Position numbers and translations under genes: made by a program. The notes beneath the pieces were generated by a model, which was given only the letters and a program-made list of their open reading frames with translations, searched no databases and was not told the DNA's origin. DNA of 60,921 nucleotides from an uncultured Monoglobus sp. (lineage in GTDB: Bacteria > Bacillota > Clostridia > Monoglobales > Monoglobaceae). The stretch covers positions 1-60,921 of the forward strand of contig CANRHV010000010.1 of assembly GCA_947630505.1 (NCBI GenBank), given 5' to 3'. Below, in pieces: positions 50,203 through 60,300 of the stretch. Numbering within the stretch: the stretch's first letter is position 1; every line of letters starts with the position of its first letter.

Positions 50203-51645
50203 TTGCAGCAGAACAGGGCCCCGATACACGAGGCTTTACAAATTTTCAAATCAAAAAGAATAGTGCCGTTTGACGTGCCCGGTCACAAGCGCGGCAAGGG
50301 TAATCCCGAGCTGACGGCTTTCCTGGGCAAACAGTGCATGGAGACCGACGTCAACTCGATGAAGCCTCTCGATAACCTGTGCCACCCGGTGTCGGTTATC
50401 CGCGAGGCCGAGGAGCTGGCGGCCGAGGCCTTCGGCGCGCGGCACGCTTTTTTCATGGTCAACGGGACCACAAGCGCGGTCCAGGCCATGATTTTTTCCT
50501 GCGTGAAAGAGGGCGAAAAAATAATACTCCCGCGAAACGTCCACCGCAGCGCGATAAACGCTCTTGTGGTAAACGGAGCGATCCCGGTCTACGTCGATCC
50601 CGGCGTCAACAAACGGCTGGGAATACCGCTCGGGATGAGCGTCGACGACGCGCGTCTCGCGATAGAAAATAACCCGGACGCCAAAGCCGTGTTCGTCAAC
50701 AATCCCACATACTACGGCGTTTGCAGCGACCTCAAAAAAATTGTGGAGATCGCCCACCGCGCGGGAATGACGGTGCTTGTCGATGAGGCTCACGGCACGC
50801 ATTTTTATTTCGGGGACGGTCTGCCGCTCAGCGCTATGGCGGCGGGAGCTGACATGGCGGCCGTGAGCATGCACAAAAACGGCGGCTCCCTGACTCAGAG
50901 CTCTTTTTTGCTTATCAATAATTATATCAGCGAGGGCTACACCCGTCAGATCATAAACCTGACCCAGACCACCAGCGGCTCGTATCTTCTGATGTCGTCG
51001 CTTGATTTGTCCAGAAAGAACCTTGCGCTAAACGGAAAGAAAATTTACAAAAAGGTCGTCGGTCTCGCGGATTACGCCCGCGACGAGGTCAACAGGATCG
51101 GCGGCTACTACGCATTCGACAAAGAGATAATTGACGGAAAGGCCGCGTATGATTTCGACTCGGCCAAGCTCTCGATACACACCCGCGACATAGGCCTCGC
51201 CGGGATCGAGGTCTACGACATTCTGCGCGACGACTACGACATACAGATCGAGTTCGGGGATATAGGCAATATACTGGCGATAATTTCTGTCGGAGACACC
51301 GACCTGATGATCGAGCGGCTGATCTCGGCCCTGAGCCAGATTGAGCATATTCACCGCCGACCGAGTGCGGGAATGCTGGACCACGAGTATATTGCGCCCG
51401 AAGTGGTGCTGGCGCCCAAGCGGGCGTTCTACGCGCCCAAGCGGGCGGTGCCCATCGAGAAGAGTGCGGGAATGGTGTGCAGCGAGTTTGTGATGTGCTA
51501 CCCGCCGGGCATCCCGATCCTCGCGCCCGGCGAGCGGATAACCGGTGAGATACTCGAGTACATAGCCTACGCAAAAGAAAAGGGCTGCTTCATGACAGGG
51601 ACCGAGGACGTAAAGCTTGATTACATCAACGTCGCGTCGGTATAA
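50203..51645 (+). CDS. speA: Orn/Lys/Arg decarboxylase (fold type I PLP)
   Basis: 480 residues of the Bacillus SpeA/YaaO type, which decarboxylates arginine or lysine. 'VPFDVPGHKRGKG' opens the family; 'DEAHGTHF' holds the PLP-contacting Asp and His, and Lys225 in 'SMHKNGGSLTQSS' forms the Schiff base. The C-terminal domain ends the protein without the long inducible-decarboxylase N-wing. TTG 50203 is preferred, with GGAGG (50190-50194); another in-frame TTG (50185) overlaps speD. Together with speD it supplies polyamine precursors; arginine versus lysine or ornithine specificity is open, so the symbol is tentative. Confidence 0.87.
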   Translation: MQQNRAPIHEALQIFKSKRIVPFDVPGHKRGKGNPELTAFLGKQCMETDVNSMKPLDNLCHPVSVIREAEELAAEAFGARHAFFMVNGTTSAVQAMIFSCVKEGEKIILPRNVHRSAINALVVNGAIPVYVDPGVNKRLGIPLGMSVDDARLAIENNPDAKAVFVNNPTYYGVCSDLKKIVEIAHRAGMTVLVDEAHGTHFYFGDGLPLSAMAAGADMAAVSMHKNGGSLTQSSFLLINNYISEGYTRQIINLTQTTSGSYLLMSSLDLSRKNLALNGKKIYKKVVGLADYARDEVNRIGGYYAFDKEIIDGKAAYDFDSAKLSIHTRDIGLAGIEVYDILRDDYDIQIEFGDIGNILAIISVGDTDLMIERLISALSQIEHIHRRPSAGMLDHEYIAPEVVLAPKRAFYAPKRAVPIEKSAGMVCSEFVMCYPPGIPILAPGERITGEILEYIAYAKEKGCFMTGTEDVKLDYINVASV

Positions 51646-51652
51646 CTCCATA

Positions 51653-51843
51653 GCAGCCTCCCCCTCAGCCGCCTTCGGCGGCAGCTCCCCCTCCTAAAGG
51701 AAGGGGAGCCTGTATTTGCCTCCCCTGCGTAAGTGGGGGGAGGGGGGAACCGCGATAGCGGTGGAAGGGGAACCTCGCCCGTCCGTTTGCCTCGCCCCTT
51801 GGGGAGAGGTGTCAGGCGAAGCCTGACGGAGAGGGGTTAACGT
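51653..51843. repeat. Palindromic repeat cluster after the decarboxylase gene
   Basis: CCTCCCCCTCAGCCGCCTTC... with CCTAAAGG fold (51657-51710), CCCCTGCGTAAGTGGGGGGAGG... (51718-51770) and the CCTCGCCCCTTGGGGAGAGG element with GTCAGGC/GCCTGAC stem (51789-51838), in the same order as at 12184-12354. No gene. Confidence 0.83.
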
Positions 51844-51888
51844 AGGAACTATGGGCGGACGACTCCGGATGCCCGGCACCTTTGGCAA

Positions 51889-51915
51889 TAAAAAAAGCGG
51901 CTCGGTTGAGCCGCT
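51889..51915 (-). terminator. Intrinsic terminator of the short stalk-protein gene
   Basis: AGCGGCTC (51896-51903) pairs with GAGCCGCT (51908-51915); the minus strand continues with TTTTTTT. Confidence 0.88.
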
Positions 51916-51928
51916 TAAATTTTTGGTT

Positions 51929-52393
51929 TTACTGCGCTGCGTCTATTGTTACCGTCTGAGTCGCGTCGTCCCAGCCGACCGTGTAGCCGAAGGCCTCGGA
52001 GACGAATCTGATCGGAACGTACATGCGTCCGCCGCCCGCCTCGTCATACTGCTTTACAAACGCCTCTGTGTCCATCGGGGTGACTACTGTCTGTCCGAGG
52101 TCGGAGATCTTGAAGATATTTGTCGAACCTTCCTGTATTATATACATGTCGGTCTTGTCCAAGATAAGCGCGGAGTTTATGTTCTCGTCGTACTTAACCG
52201 TTTTTCCCATGTTTTCCGACACGAAGCGAATGGGAACAAAAGTTCTGTCGTCCTGCTCTATGATCTCGCCCATATCGGACGGTATCTCGGACGGAACGCC
52301 GTTTAAAACAATACTCTGCGCGACCGCGAAAGCGGGCATGGTGCCGCATAATGTTATGCACAAGGCCGCGAGCAACGCTGTTAATTTTTTCAT
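51929..52393 (-). CDS. Short secreted stalk-domain protein
   Basis: 154 residues: signal peptide 1-26 (ends AFAVA) followed by a single stalk domain with 'FVPIRFVSENMGKTVKYD' and 'YVPIRFVSEAFGYTVGWDD'. It is the domain alone, without fused modules, unlike the proteins at 7.9 and 10.1 kb. ATG 52393 has GGAGGAG. Own terminator downstream; function unknown, surface location inferred. Confidence 0.85.
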   Translation of the reverse strand: MKKLTALLAALCITLCGTMPAFAVAQSIVLNGVPSEIPSDMGEIIEQDDRTFVPIRFVSENMGKTVKYDENINSALILDKTDMYIIQEGSTNIFKISDLGQTVVTPMDTEAFVKQYDEAGGGRMYVPIRFVSEAFGYTVGWDDATQTVTIDAAQ

Positions 52394-52468
52394 AACTAAA
52401 ACTCCTCCATAATCAAAAGTAATGTAATTATAACACAATCGCAGCGAAAATTCAAGTGTTAATTTTAA

Positions 52469-53263
52469 TTACGCCATAATAACGATCTCGTTATCCGTGT
52501 TCATCAGATATATCACCAGATACTGAACGCCTTTTTCGTATCTGACATAAGAATTTTTGCCTCGGGCGTCGAACTCGCTCTGAGTATAGCCCGCCGCCTC
52601 AAGGGCTTTTATGTAGGCGTTGTAGGCGTCCATATCCATATCGTACTCGTAATATGTGTTTCCGTCCTCAACGTCGGTGTCGGTGCAGGGCTTTCCGGTC
52701 ACGCTCTCGAATTTTGGTATGGTCGACTTAGCGTAAAACTCATACGTGCCGTCTCCGGTCGGCCATTGATAGGCGGGATCGTCGTAGGTCTTGCCGTTTG
52801 AGTCGGGAGGCAGCGAGTCGTCGGGCTGCGCCGTGGCCGCGGGCGTCTGAGCGGGCGCGGAGTTTTGTCCGCCGCCGTTATTGCCGCCTCCGCTGTAGCC
52901 GGGATACAGGCCGTCGTTGTCGTCATCGAAAAATCCGTCAAAATAGTCGCCGAAATCATCGTAGTCATCGTAATCATCATACATGCCGGGATAGTTATGC
53001 CCGTTGTGATCATTTCTGTGTCTGTAGCTTGAGATCAGCGACGCGGCTGTCAGCGTGACCAGGCATGCCAGAATGACCACTCCCGAAACAATGCCGATAA
53101 TTATCGCGGCGGTCTTACCCGAGCTTTTTTTCTTGGGCGCCGGAACAGGCAGGTTTTGCGGTTCGGCCGCCGCGGCGGTTTCCTCCCGCTTCACCATCAT
53201 GCCGCAGGATTCGCAGAATTTGTCGCCGTCTTTGAGTTCTTTTCCGCAGTTTGAACAAAACAT
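52469..53263 (-). CDS. Zinc-ribbon single-pass membrane protein
   Basis: 264 residues. N-terminal zinc ribbon 'MFCSNCGKELKDGDKFCESCG' type (two CxxC pairs at about 3-20), a Pro/Ala linker, a transmembrane helix (about 49-72), then an Asp/Tyr-rich and Gly/Asn-rich extracytoplasmic spacer, and a C-terminal domain of about 95 residues of unknown type ('YEFYAKSTIPKFESVTG'). The ribbon is cytoplasmic if the helix is inserted N-in. ATG 53263 follows GGAG; a GTG at 53272 overlaps it. Confidence 0.82.
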   Translation of the reverse strand: MFCSNCGKELKDGDKFCESCGMMVKREETAAAAEPQNLPVPAPKKKSSGKTAAIIIGIVSGVVILACLVTLTAASLISSYRHRNDHNGHNYPGMYDDYDDYDDFGDYFDGFFDDDNDGLYPGYSGGGNNGGGQNSAPAQTPAATAQPDDSLPPDSNGKTYDDPAYQWPTGDGTYEFYAKSTIPKFESVTGKPCTDTDVEDGNTYYEYDMDMDAYNAYIKALEAAGYTQSEFDARGKNSYVRYEKGVQYLVIYLMNTDNEIVIMA

Positions 53264-53381
53264 ATTATTCACTCCATTCTTTAAAAATATCAGCGTAATT
53301 TATCATAAACTTATCATTATAATTATAACACGCACGCCGAATAATTGTTTACGTGAATGTGAACAATTTATTATTTTATTG

Positions 53382-55319
53382 TTATACCATCACCGCGCCG
53401 CTTTGGATGTCGCCCTCGGTGGTGAGCAGCGTCAGCTTGCCGTCGTGCTCGGCCGAGAGTATCATTCCGCAGGACTCGAGGCCCATCATTTTTCTCGGGG
53501 GCAGATTGGCGATAAACAGGACGTTTTTGCCAACAAGCTCCTCGGGCTTGTAGAACTTCGCGATGCCCGACAGTATCTGCCGCGTCTCTCCGCCGCACTC
53601 CAGCTCGAACCGAAGCAGCTTTGAGGACTTGGGCACCTTTTCGCAGACCTTGACCTTTCCGACTCTCACGTCAAGCTTCAGAAAGTCGTCAAAGTTTATA
53701 TCGTCCTTAAAGGGCTCGATCTCGGGAGCGGCTTCCGCCTCGCTTGACGCCGCGAACTCCGCGGCCAGTTCCTCGAGCTTTTTGTCCGCGTCGATCCTGG
53801 CGAACAGCGGCTCGGGGCTGCCTACCTTGCTTCCCGCCTCGGTCACACCGAAGATTCCCGCGCTTTCCGCGCTCAAATCGGCGGCGTTTATCTGCGCCTT
53901 GATCTTTTCGGATGTCTCGGGCATAAACGGCGACAGCAGCGACGCTACGATCCTGATCGCCTCCACAAGATTATACAGCACGGTGCCGAGCCTCGGCATA
54001 TCCGCCTCGTTCTTGGCGAGTATCCACGGCGTCGTCTCGTCGATATATTTGTTGGCGCGGTTCACTATTTTCCATATCTCGTCAAGCGCGTCGGCGACGT
54101 GCAGGGTCTCCATCTTCCCGGTGATTTTTTTAAGCGCGCCCGATGCGACGGTTTTCAGGTCGTCGTCAAACTCGCCCGAAACGTCTCCGGGTTGTATCAC
54201 GCCGTCGAAATATTTGTTTACCATCGAGACCGTTCTGTTTACCAGATTGCCCAGTGTGTTGGCAAGATCCGAGTTGAAGCGGCTGATGAATATGTCGTAG
54301 GTGATGTTGCCGTCCTGGGCGAAGGGCATCTCGTGCAGCGAGTAGTACCTCACGGCGTCAACTCCGAAATGGCGCACCAGATCGTCGGCGTAGATAACGT
54401 TGCCGCGGGATTTTGACATTTTTTCCTCGCCGAACAGCAGCCACGGGTGGCCGAACACCTGCTTGGGCAGCGGTTCGCCCAGCGCCATCAGCATGATCGG
54501 CCAGTAAATCGTGTGGAACCTCAAAATGTCCTTGCCGATAATATGCACGTCGGCGGGCCAGTATTTTTTGTAGTCCTCGCCGGGAGCTCCCGGCGTGTAG
54601 CCCAGAGCCGTGATATAGTTCGAGAGCGCGTCGACCCACACGTAGATCACGTGGCCGGGGTCGAACTCAACGGGTATGCCCCACGAAAAGCTGGTGCGCG
54701 ACACGCACAGGTCTTGAAGGCCGGGTTTTAAGAAATTGTTTATCATCTCTTTTTTGCGCGCCTCGGGCTGAATAAACTCGGGGTGCTCCTCGATATGCTT
54801 TATCAGTCTGTCCTGATACTTGCTGAGCTTTAAGAAATACGCTTCCTCGCGGGTTTTGTGGACCTCTCTGCCGCAGTCGGGGCACTTGCCGTCAACCAGC
54901 TGCGACTCGGTCCAGAACGACTCGCAGGGCGTGCAGTAAAGGCCCTCGTACTCGGATTTATAAATATCGCCCTGCTCATACAGCTTGGTGAATATCTTCT
55001 GCACCGCCTTCTCGTGATAGTCGTCGGTGGTGCGGATAAATATGTCGTAGCTGATGTTCAGCATGTCGGCTATCTCTTTTATCTCGCCCGCGATCTTGTC
55101 AACGTGCTGCTTGGGCGTGATTCCCGCCGCCTCGGCCAGCTCCTGTATTTTCTGGCCGTGCTCGTCGGTGCCGGTGCAGAAGCGCACGTCATAGCCCATA
55201 TAGCGCTTGAATCTGGCTATGGCGTCGGTCAGTATCAGCTCGTATGTGTTGCCGATGTGCGGCTTTTTGGAAGTGTAAACTATCGCGGTCGTTATATAGT
55301 ATTTTTCTTTATTACACAT
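53382..55319 (-). CDS. metG: Methionyl-tRNA synthetase
   Basis: Charges tRNA-Met. 645 residues: class I motifs HIGN (about 21-24) and KMSKS near 298, a zinc knuckle with CTPC...CPDC (about 126-147), an anticodon-binding helical domain, and a C-terminal OB-fold tRNA-binding/dimerisation domain (about 540-645, 'FLKLDVRVGKV'). AGGAG precedes the ATG. Follows ruvAB by 55 bp on the minus strand and is probably cotranscribed. Confidence 0.96.
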   Translation of the reverse strand: MCNKEKYYITTAIVYTSKKPHIGNTYELILTDAIARFKRYMGYDVRFCTGTDEHGQKIQELAEAAGITPKQHVDKIAGEIKEIADMLNISYDIFIRTTDDYHEKAVQKIFTKLYEQGDIYKSEYEGLYCTPCESFWTESQLVDGKCPDCGREVHKTREEAYFLKLSKYQDRLIKHIEEHPEFIQPEARKKEMINNFLKPGLQDLCVSRTSFSWGIPVEFDPGHVIYVWVDALSNYITALGYTPGAPGEDYKKYWPADVHIIGKDILRFHTIYWPIMLMALGEPLPKQVFGHPWLLFGEEKMSKSRGNVIYADDLVRHFGVDAVRYYSLHEMPFAQDGNITYDIFISRFNSDLANTLGNLVNRTVSMVNKYFDGVIQPGDVSGEFDDDLKTVASGALKKITGKMETLHVADALDEIWKIVNRANKYIDETTPWILAKNEADMPRLGTVLYNLVEAIRIVASLLSPFMPETSEKIKAQINAADLSAESAGIFGVTEAGSKVGSPEPLFARIDADKKLEELAAEFAASSEAEAAPEIEPFKDDINFDDFLKLDVRVGKVKVCEKVPKSSKLLRFELECGGETRQILSGIAKFYKPEELVGKNVLFIANLPPRKMMGLESCGMILSAEHDGKLTLLTTEGDIQSGAVMV

Positions 55320-55374
55320 AATATTTTCTCCTGTCTTTATTTTTGATATATCCGTTTCAGACGGCAGCCAATCG

Positions 55375-56415
55375 CTACGCCTCGTATTTGATCCCGAAAT
55401 GGTCGTATGCCTTCGGGGTCACTACCCTGCCGCGGGACGTTCTGTTTATGAATCCGATCTGCATCAGATACGGCTCGTAAACATCCTCGATGGTTCCGGC
55501 TTCCTCGCCGATGGTTGCGGCCAGAGTCTCGAGCCCCACGGGCCCTCCGCCGTAGTGATCGATTACCGTCATAAGCATTCGTTTGTCTATCGCGTCAAGA
55601 CCCAGCGAGTCGATCTCAAGCCGATTGAGGGCATCCCTCGCCAGTTCCTTGCTTATCGCTCCGGCCCCGTCTATCTGCGCGAAGTCCCTGACGCGCTTCA
55701 AAAGGCGGTTGGCGATCCTCGGCGTCCCGCGGGAGCGCATCGCTATTTCTTCCGCGCCTCCGCCGTCGGTGTTTATTCCCAGGATGCCCGCGCTGCGCTC
55801 CACGATTTTTCTGAGGTCTCGGGTTCCGTACATGTCAAGGCGATTGATTATGCCGAACCTGTCCCGAAGGGGCGCCGCCAGCGCTCCCGCGCGGGTGGTG
55901 GCTCCCACCAGCGTGAACTTCGGCAGGTCGAGCCTGATCGAGCGGGCCGACGGGCCCTTGCCGATTATTATGTCAAGGGCGTAGTCCTCCATGGCGGGGT
56001 ACAGTATTTCCTCTACGCTGCGGCTCAGGCGGTGTATCTCGTCCACAAACAGTATGTCGTTGGGCTGCAGATTTGTCAGCAGCGCCGCCAGGTCGCCGGG
56101 CTTCTCGATCGCGGGACCCGATGTGATCCTTATATTTACGCCCATCTCGTTGGCGATTATCCCCGCCAGAGTGGTTTTGCCCAGCCCGGGCGGACCGTAA
56201 AACAGCGTGTGGTCAAGAGGCTCGCCTCTCTGCTTGGCAGCCTCAATAAATATTTTCAGATTTTCCTTGACCTTGTCCTGACCGATATACTCGTCAAGCG
56301 TTTTGGGACGCAGACCGAATTCGATCTGCGCGTCTTCGTTCTGCTCGGTGGTCGAGACGATCCGCTCCTCGCCGCTATCCGCGATGCTGCTTGTGTTGAT
56401 TGCCAACTGTTTCAC
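55375..56415 (-). CDS. ruvB: Holliday junction branch-migration ATPase RuvB
   Basis: AAA+ motor, 346 residues. Walker [10 protein letters not shown] (about 70-78), Walker B DEIHRL, sensor 1 GATTRAG and the arginine finger in APLRDRFG; C-terminal winged helix with '[18 protein letters not shown]'. The GTG at 56415 gives an N-terminus about 15 residues longer than typical, but no other start precedes the conserved RIVS segment; the upstream site is weak (ATGAG). 39 bp behind ruvA. Confidence 0.95.
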   Translation of the reverse strand: MKQLAINTSSIADSGEERIVSTTEQNEDAQIEFGLRPKTLDEYIGQDKVKENLKIFIEAAKQRGEPLDHTLFYGPPGLGKTTLAGIIANEMGVNIRITSGPAIEKPGDLAALLTNLQPNDILFVDEIHRLSRSVEEILYPAMEDYALDIIIGKGPSARSIRLDLPKFTLVGATTRAGALAAPLRDRFGIINRLDMYGTRDLRKIVERSAGILGINTDGGGAEEIAMRSRGTPRIANRLLKRVRDFAQIDGAGAISKELARDALNRLEIDSLGLDAIDKRMLMTVIDHYGGGPVGLETLAATIGEEAGTIEDVYEPYLMQIGFINRTSRGRVVTPKAYDHFGIKYEA

Positions 56416-56454
56416 TCATTTCTATATGGTAATATTTTGTCTATCGGTAATATT

Positions 56455-57042
56455 TTATATCAGGTTTTTAAGACCGTGCTTTATTATATCTTCGACCGAG
56501 GCGCCCTCGGGCGCGTCGTTTATCGCTCTGCGCGCTTCCTCGCCCGAGTAGCCCAGCGCCGTCAGCGCCGATACCGCCTCAAGAGCCGCTCCGCTCTCGG
56601 AGCTATCGTCCGCGATCCGCGCTATGTCGTATCCCTTGAGCTTGTCTTTAAGCTCAAGTATCAGGCGCTTGGCGCCCTTGGGCCCCAGGCCCTGGGTGTG
56701 CTTTGAAAGATACGCCGCGTCGTCGCTCATCACACACAGCACCAGCTTGGAGGGCGAGATGTTCGAGAGCAGGCTGACCGCGGTCTTGGCTCCGACACCG
56801 CTGACGCCGAGGAGCATTTCGAAAATGTTGCGCTCCTCGAGCGTGGCAAAGCCGTACAGCGCGAATATATCCGACGCGGTCTTTATATTCAGATAGGTAT
56901 AAAGCTGCGCGGTGCTTCCCTCGTCGCCGAGTGCGTTTAGCGTCGCGGCGGTGGCGCGCAGCCTGTAGGCCACGCCGCCGCAGTCTATAACCGCGCAGTC
57001 ATCGGTTTTTAAAACCAGTTTTCCTTCAATATAATAAAGCAT
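56455..57042 (-). CDS. ruvA: Holliday junction DNA helicase subunit RuvA
   Basis: 195 residues: N-terminal OB domain ('MLYYIEGKLVLKTDDCAVIDCGGVAYRL'), tandem helix-hairpin-helix domain with 'LLGVSGVGAKTAVSLL' and 'TQGLGPKGAKRLILELKDKL', and a C-terminal RuvB-contacting three-helix domain ('ALTALGYSGEEARRAI'). GGAG precedes the ATG. First gene of ruvA-ruvB-metG; ruvC is separate at 30.6 kb. Confidence 0.95.
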   Translation of the reverse strand: MLYYIEGKLVLKTDDCAVIDCGGVAYRLRATAATLNALGDEGSTAQLYTYLNIKTASDIFALYGFATLEERNIFEMLLGVSGVGAKTAVSLLSNISPSKLVLCVMSDDAAYLSKHTQGLGPKGAKRLILELKDKLKGYDIARIADDSSESGAALEAVSALTALGYSGEEARRAINDAPEGASVEDIIKHGLKNLI

Positions 57043-57093
57043 GTTTTATTTCTCCGTTTGATTTAATAAAGGCCTAAAAACTTTCATCATCAT

Positions 57094-57122
57094 ATTATAC
57101 CAAACGAGTAAGATTTTATCAA
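57094..57122 (-). promoter_or_regulatory. Extended -10 promoter of ruvAB
   Basis: Minus strand TTGATA (57122-57117), 17-bp spacer, TGG-TATAAT (57099-57094). No obvious LexA box was noticed. Confidence 0.7.
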
Positions 57123-57192
57123 GGGGTAAAATAAATTAATTTCCGCGTTTATTTCGGCGCTTTGCCGAGATATATTTTTTGCACAAAGCATA

Positions 57193-57221
57193 TTGACTTT
57201 TTTTAAGAAAAGATGTATAAT
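57193..57221 (+). promoter_or_regulatory. Promoter of the large SLH protein
   Basis: TTGACT (57193-57198), 17-bp spacer, TATAAT (57216-57221). The leader of about 75 nt includes a short GCGG/CCGC stem and ends in AAGGAGGG. Confidence 0.75.
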
Positions 57222-57304
57222 TTATTATAACTGGCGGTGTATGCCGCGAGGATTGCAATATTTATGTATAAAATATTAAAATTTTATTATTAAGGAGGGT
57301 TTTT

Positions 57305-60300
57305 ATGAGAACCTTAAGGAAAACTTTAGCATTGGTGCTTGCCATCGCTATGGTGCTCACAACCTTCGGAGCCGTGACGGTTTCGGCTGATTCATACGCC
57401 GACACAAACGGTCACTGGGCCGAGGGCGTGATCGACACATGGTCGGGTTACGGCGTGATCCAGGGCGACGGCGGTTACTTCAGACCCGACGATGCGATCA
57501 CCCGCGCCGAGGTGGCGCAGATAACGCAGAATGTTATCGGCTATGTAACATCGGCACCCAATTCATTTATCGACGTTGCGGATAACGCGTGGTACACGGA
57601 CGCGGTCCTCAAGCTGGTGGCGGCAGACGTTCTGACCGGAAACGGTGACGGCACAATGACGCCCGACGCCAACATGACCCGTGAGGAAGCAATGACTATG
57701 CTGAGCAGAGCCTACGGCCTCGCGCCCGTTAACAACATGGCGGGCATCACCAATTATGCCGACTATTCGAGCATATCGGAGTACGCGCAGGGCTACATCG
57801 GCGCCATGACGGCGGCGGGTTATGTGGGCGGCTATCCCGACGGCACGATCAGACCCAAGGACAACATCGCCAGAGGCGAGTTTGTCAAGATACTTGACAA
57901 CATGATCAAGCTTTACATCACGGGCCCCGGAACATACGGCCCCGGCTATTTCGGCGGAATCGTTATGGTTAAATCCGGCGGCGTTACGCTGAACGGAGTT
58001 ATCGCCGACAAGGCGGTCGTTTCTCCGTTGGTATCCGGAGACGTTATCACAAACAACGCTCAGCTCACAAACGGCGTGCTCAATCTTTCCGATTCCGCTA
58101 CCGTTAACTCCGAGCAGGGCAACGGCACATCGCTCAGCGGTGTTATAGCGAACAACTATTACGGCGGCTATAACGGCAGCTATGGCGGCGGTTCGGGCGG
58201 CGGCGTATCCGGCGGAACCAGAAGCTACACTATCAACTTCTATGTTGACGGCGATTTATACGCGACAAAGACAGCAAGCTACAACACATACCTCAGAGCT
58301 TCTCTTCCCGTTGATCCCACAGCTCCGAACAGAGTATTCGTCGGCTGGTACACAAGTCAGATCGACGCTAACAGCGCCGAAACTCTTGCGCCCGTTGATC
58401 CTTCAACGACAAGAGTGACGAGTTCGATAAGCTATTACGCGGGATTCAAAGAGTTGTCATCGGCTCCCACACAGGCTCCCACGGTTTCGATCACGGATCC
58501 CTCCGAGGAATACGATCCCTCGGCTCCCACTGAAATTAAAGCCGAGCTGGTAAGCGAGGACGGAAAAGACGTGACCGTAAATTCAGTTGTCTGGAAGGGC
58601 ACAGAGTCGGCGGGTCAGTCACTCACGCTCGCGAAGGACAGAGATTACACGATCGAGGGAAATACGGTTAATTTTAAAGAAGAATTTTTGAAGAGCCTCT
58701 ATAACGGAACCCATAAGGTTCAGATACAGACCGACGCGGGAACAGTTTCGTTTGATATCGTTGTAAGCGGTTCCGAAATAGCGGAGCCCACGGCGGCGCC
58801 CGCTTCCGAGGCGCCGGCTACAGAGGCGCCCGCAACAGAGGCGCCCGCAACAGAGGCGCCCGCAACGCAGGCACCCGCGACGCAGGCACCCGCAACGCAG
58901 GCGCCCGCAACGCAGGTACCCGCAACAGAGGCGCCCTCAAAGTTATATACCGCCACGCTTAAAGTAAACGGCGGCGAAGGCACGCTGACAGCCTCGGCGG
59001 CTCAGCCCACATCGGCACCCGAACAGCCCACAACAGCGCCCGAGCAGCCCACAGAGAATCCGGATAATCCTCCGGCAGTAGGCGGCGAGGCCAAGGTATG
59101 GAACTTTGCCGAGGGCGAGTGGAAAGATTTCTCGTTCTTACTTGATGAAAACGGCGCTTCGCAGAAGACCGTAGACGGCATAACCGTAGGTGCGGTCAAG
59201 GGCGTAAGCGGAGGAAAGAGCATCACGACGAGCGCGGAGGACGGACTCAAGCTCAGCGCGTCGGGAAGCTGCTACTTCTCATATACGGCGGCCGAGGCCG
59301 GAACGATCAAGTTCACCGTAAAGGCATCGGGAGATTCGCCGTACAAGAAAGACGGAGACACAACGTTAAGGTCAATAAAGATAACAAAGGGCACAGAACA
59401 AGAGAAAGAGGACACGTACTGCAGCGCGGATCCGCTTGTGCTGACGAAGGATTACTCGTATGAGCTGGCGGCCGGCGAGACCATAAAGGTAGCGGGCGGC
59501 ACAAACGGATTCTATCTCCCGGCTCTGAGCTTCACTATGGGTGGCGGCGGCTCGGTTGAGCCCGAACCTGCTGAGCCCACAGAGACTCCTTCGGCGGGCG
59601 GCGCAACGGCGGCTCCCGTGCCCGAGGGTTCGAGCACATACACGGTTGACAAAAACGAGCTCATAAGCCAGGGCAAAAAGCTGACAGACGACGCCAATGT
59701 TACCGTTGTGAACAAGTACAGCGGAGAGGTCGGCGAGGACAAAGATCCTCAGATCCTGACGATAGGCGGCAAAGAATTTGACAGCACAAGCTTCCTGAGA
59801 GTAAGAAGCCAGAACACCAAGCCGAAGTCGGTAAGCGACCTGACATTCTTCGCCTCCACGGGCGCCACGAACGCTGACGGTTCGCCTTCAAGCTTTGACT
59901 GCACGATACTTGAGATAACTCCTCATGTTGACGGAGTATTCAAGATATATTACAGACGTCAGCCCGACAGCGGAACAACCGAATTTACTCCCGAAAACGG
60001 CAAAGACACCAAGCTTGCCGACGAGACGACTGCCGCGGTTCCCTGCGTTTCGGAGAATATCGAAACAATGAGCGAGGGCAATGACTACGGCTACGGCACA
60101 AAGACATGGAACCTCAGCAAGGATAAGCTTTACGGCCTCTGGGCGGGCGGCACGACCGGCGTGATCTACGGATATGAGTTTATACCCGCGGCGCTCGCTT
60201 CCGACGCGACTGCCGAGGCTGCGGATCTGACACCCGTTGAGGATGAAGCAGGTCTTTACAAGTATATACGCGAGCAGTACGTTGACGACAATCTGGATAT

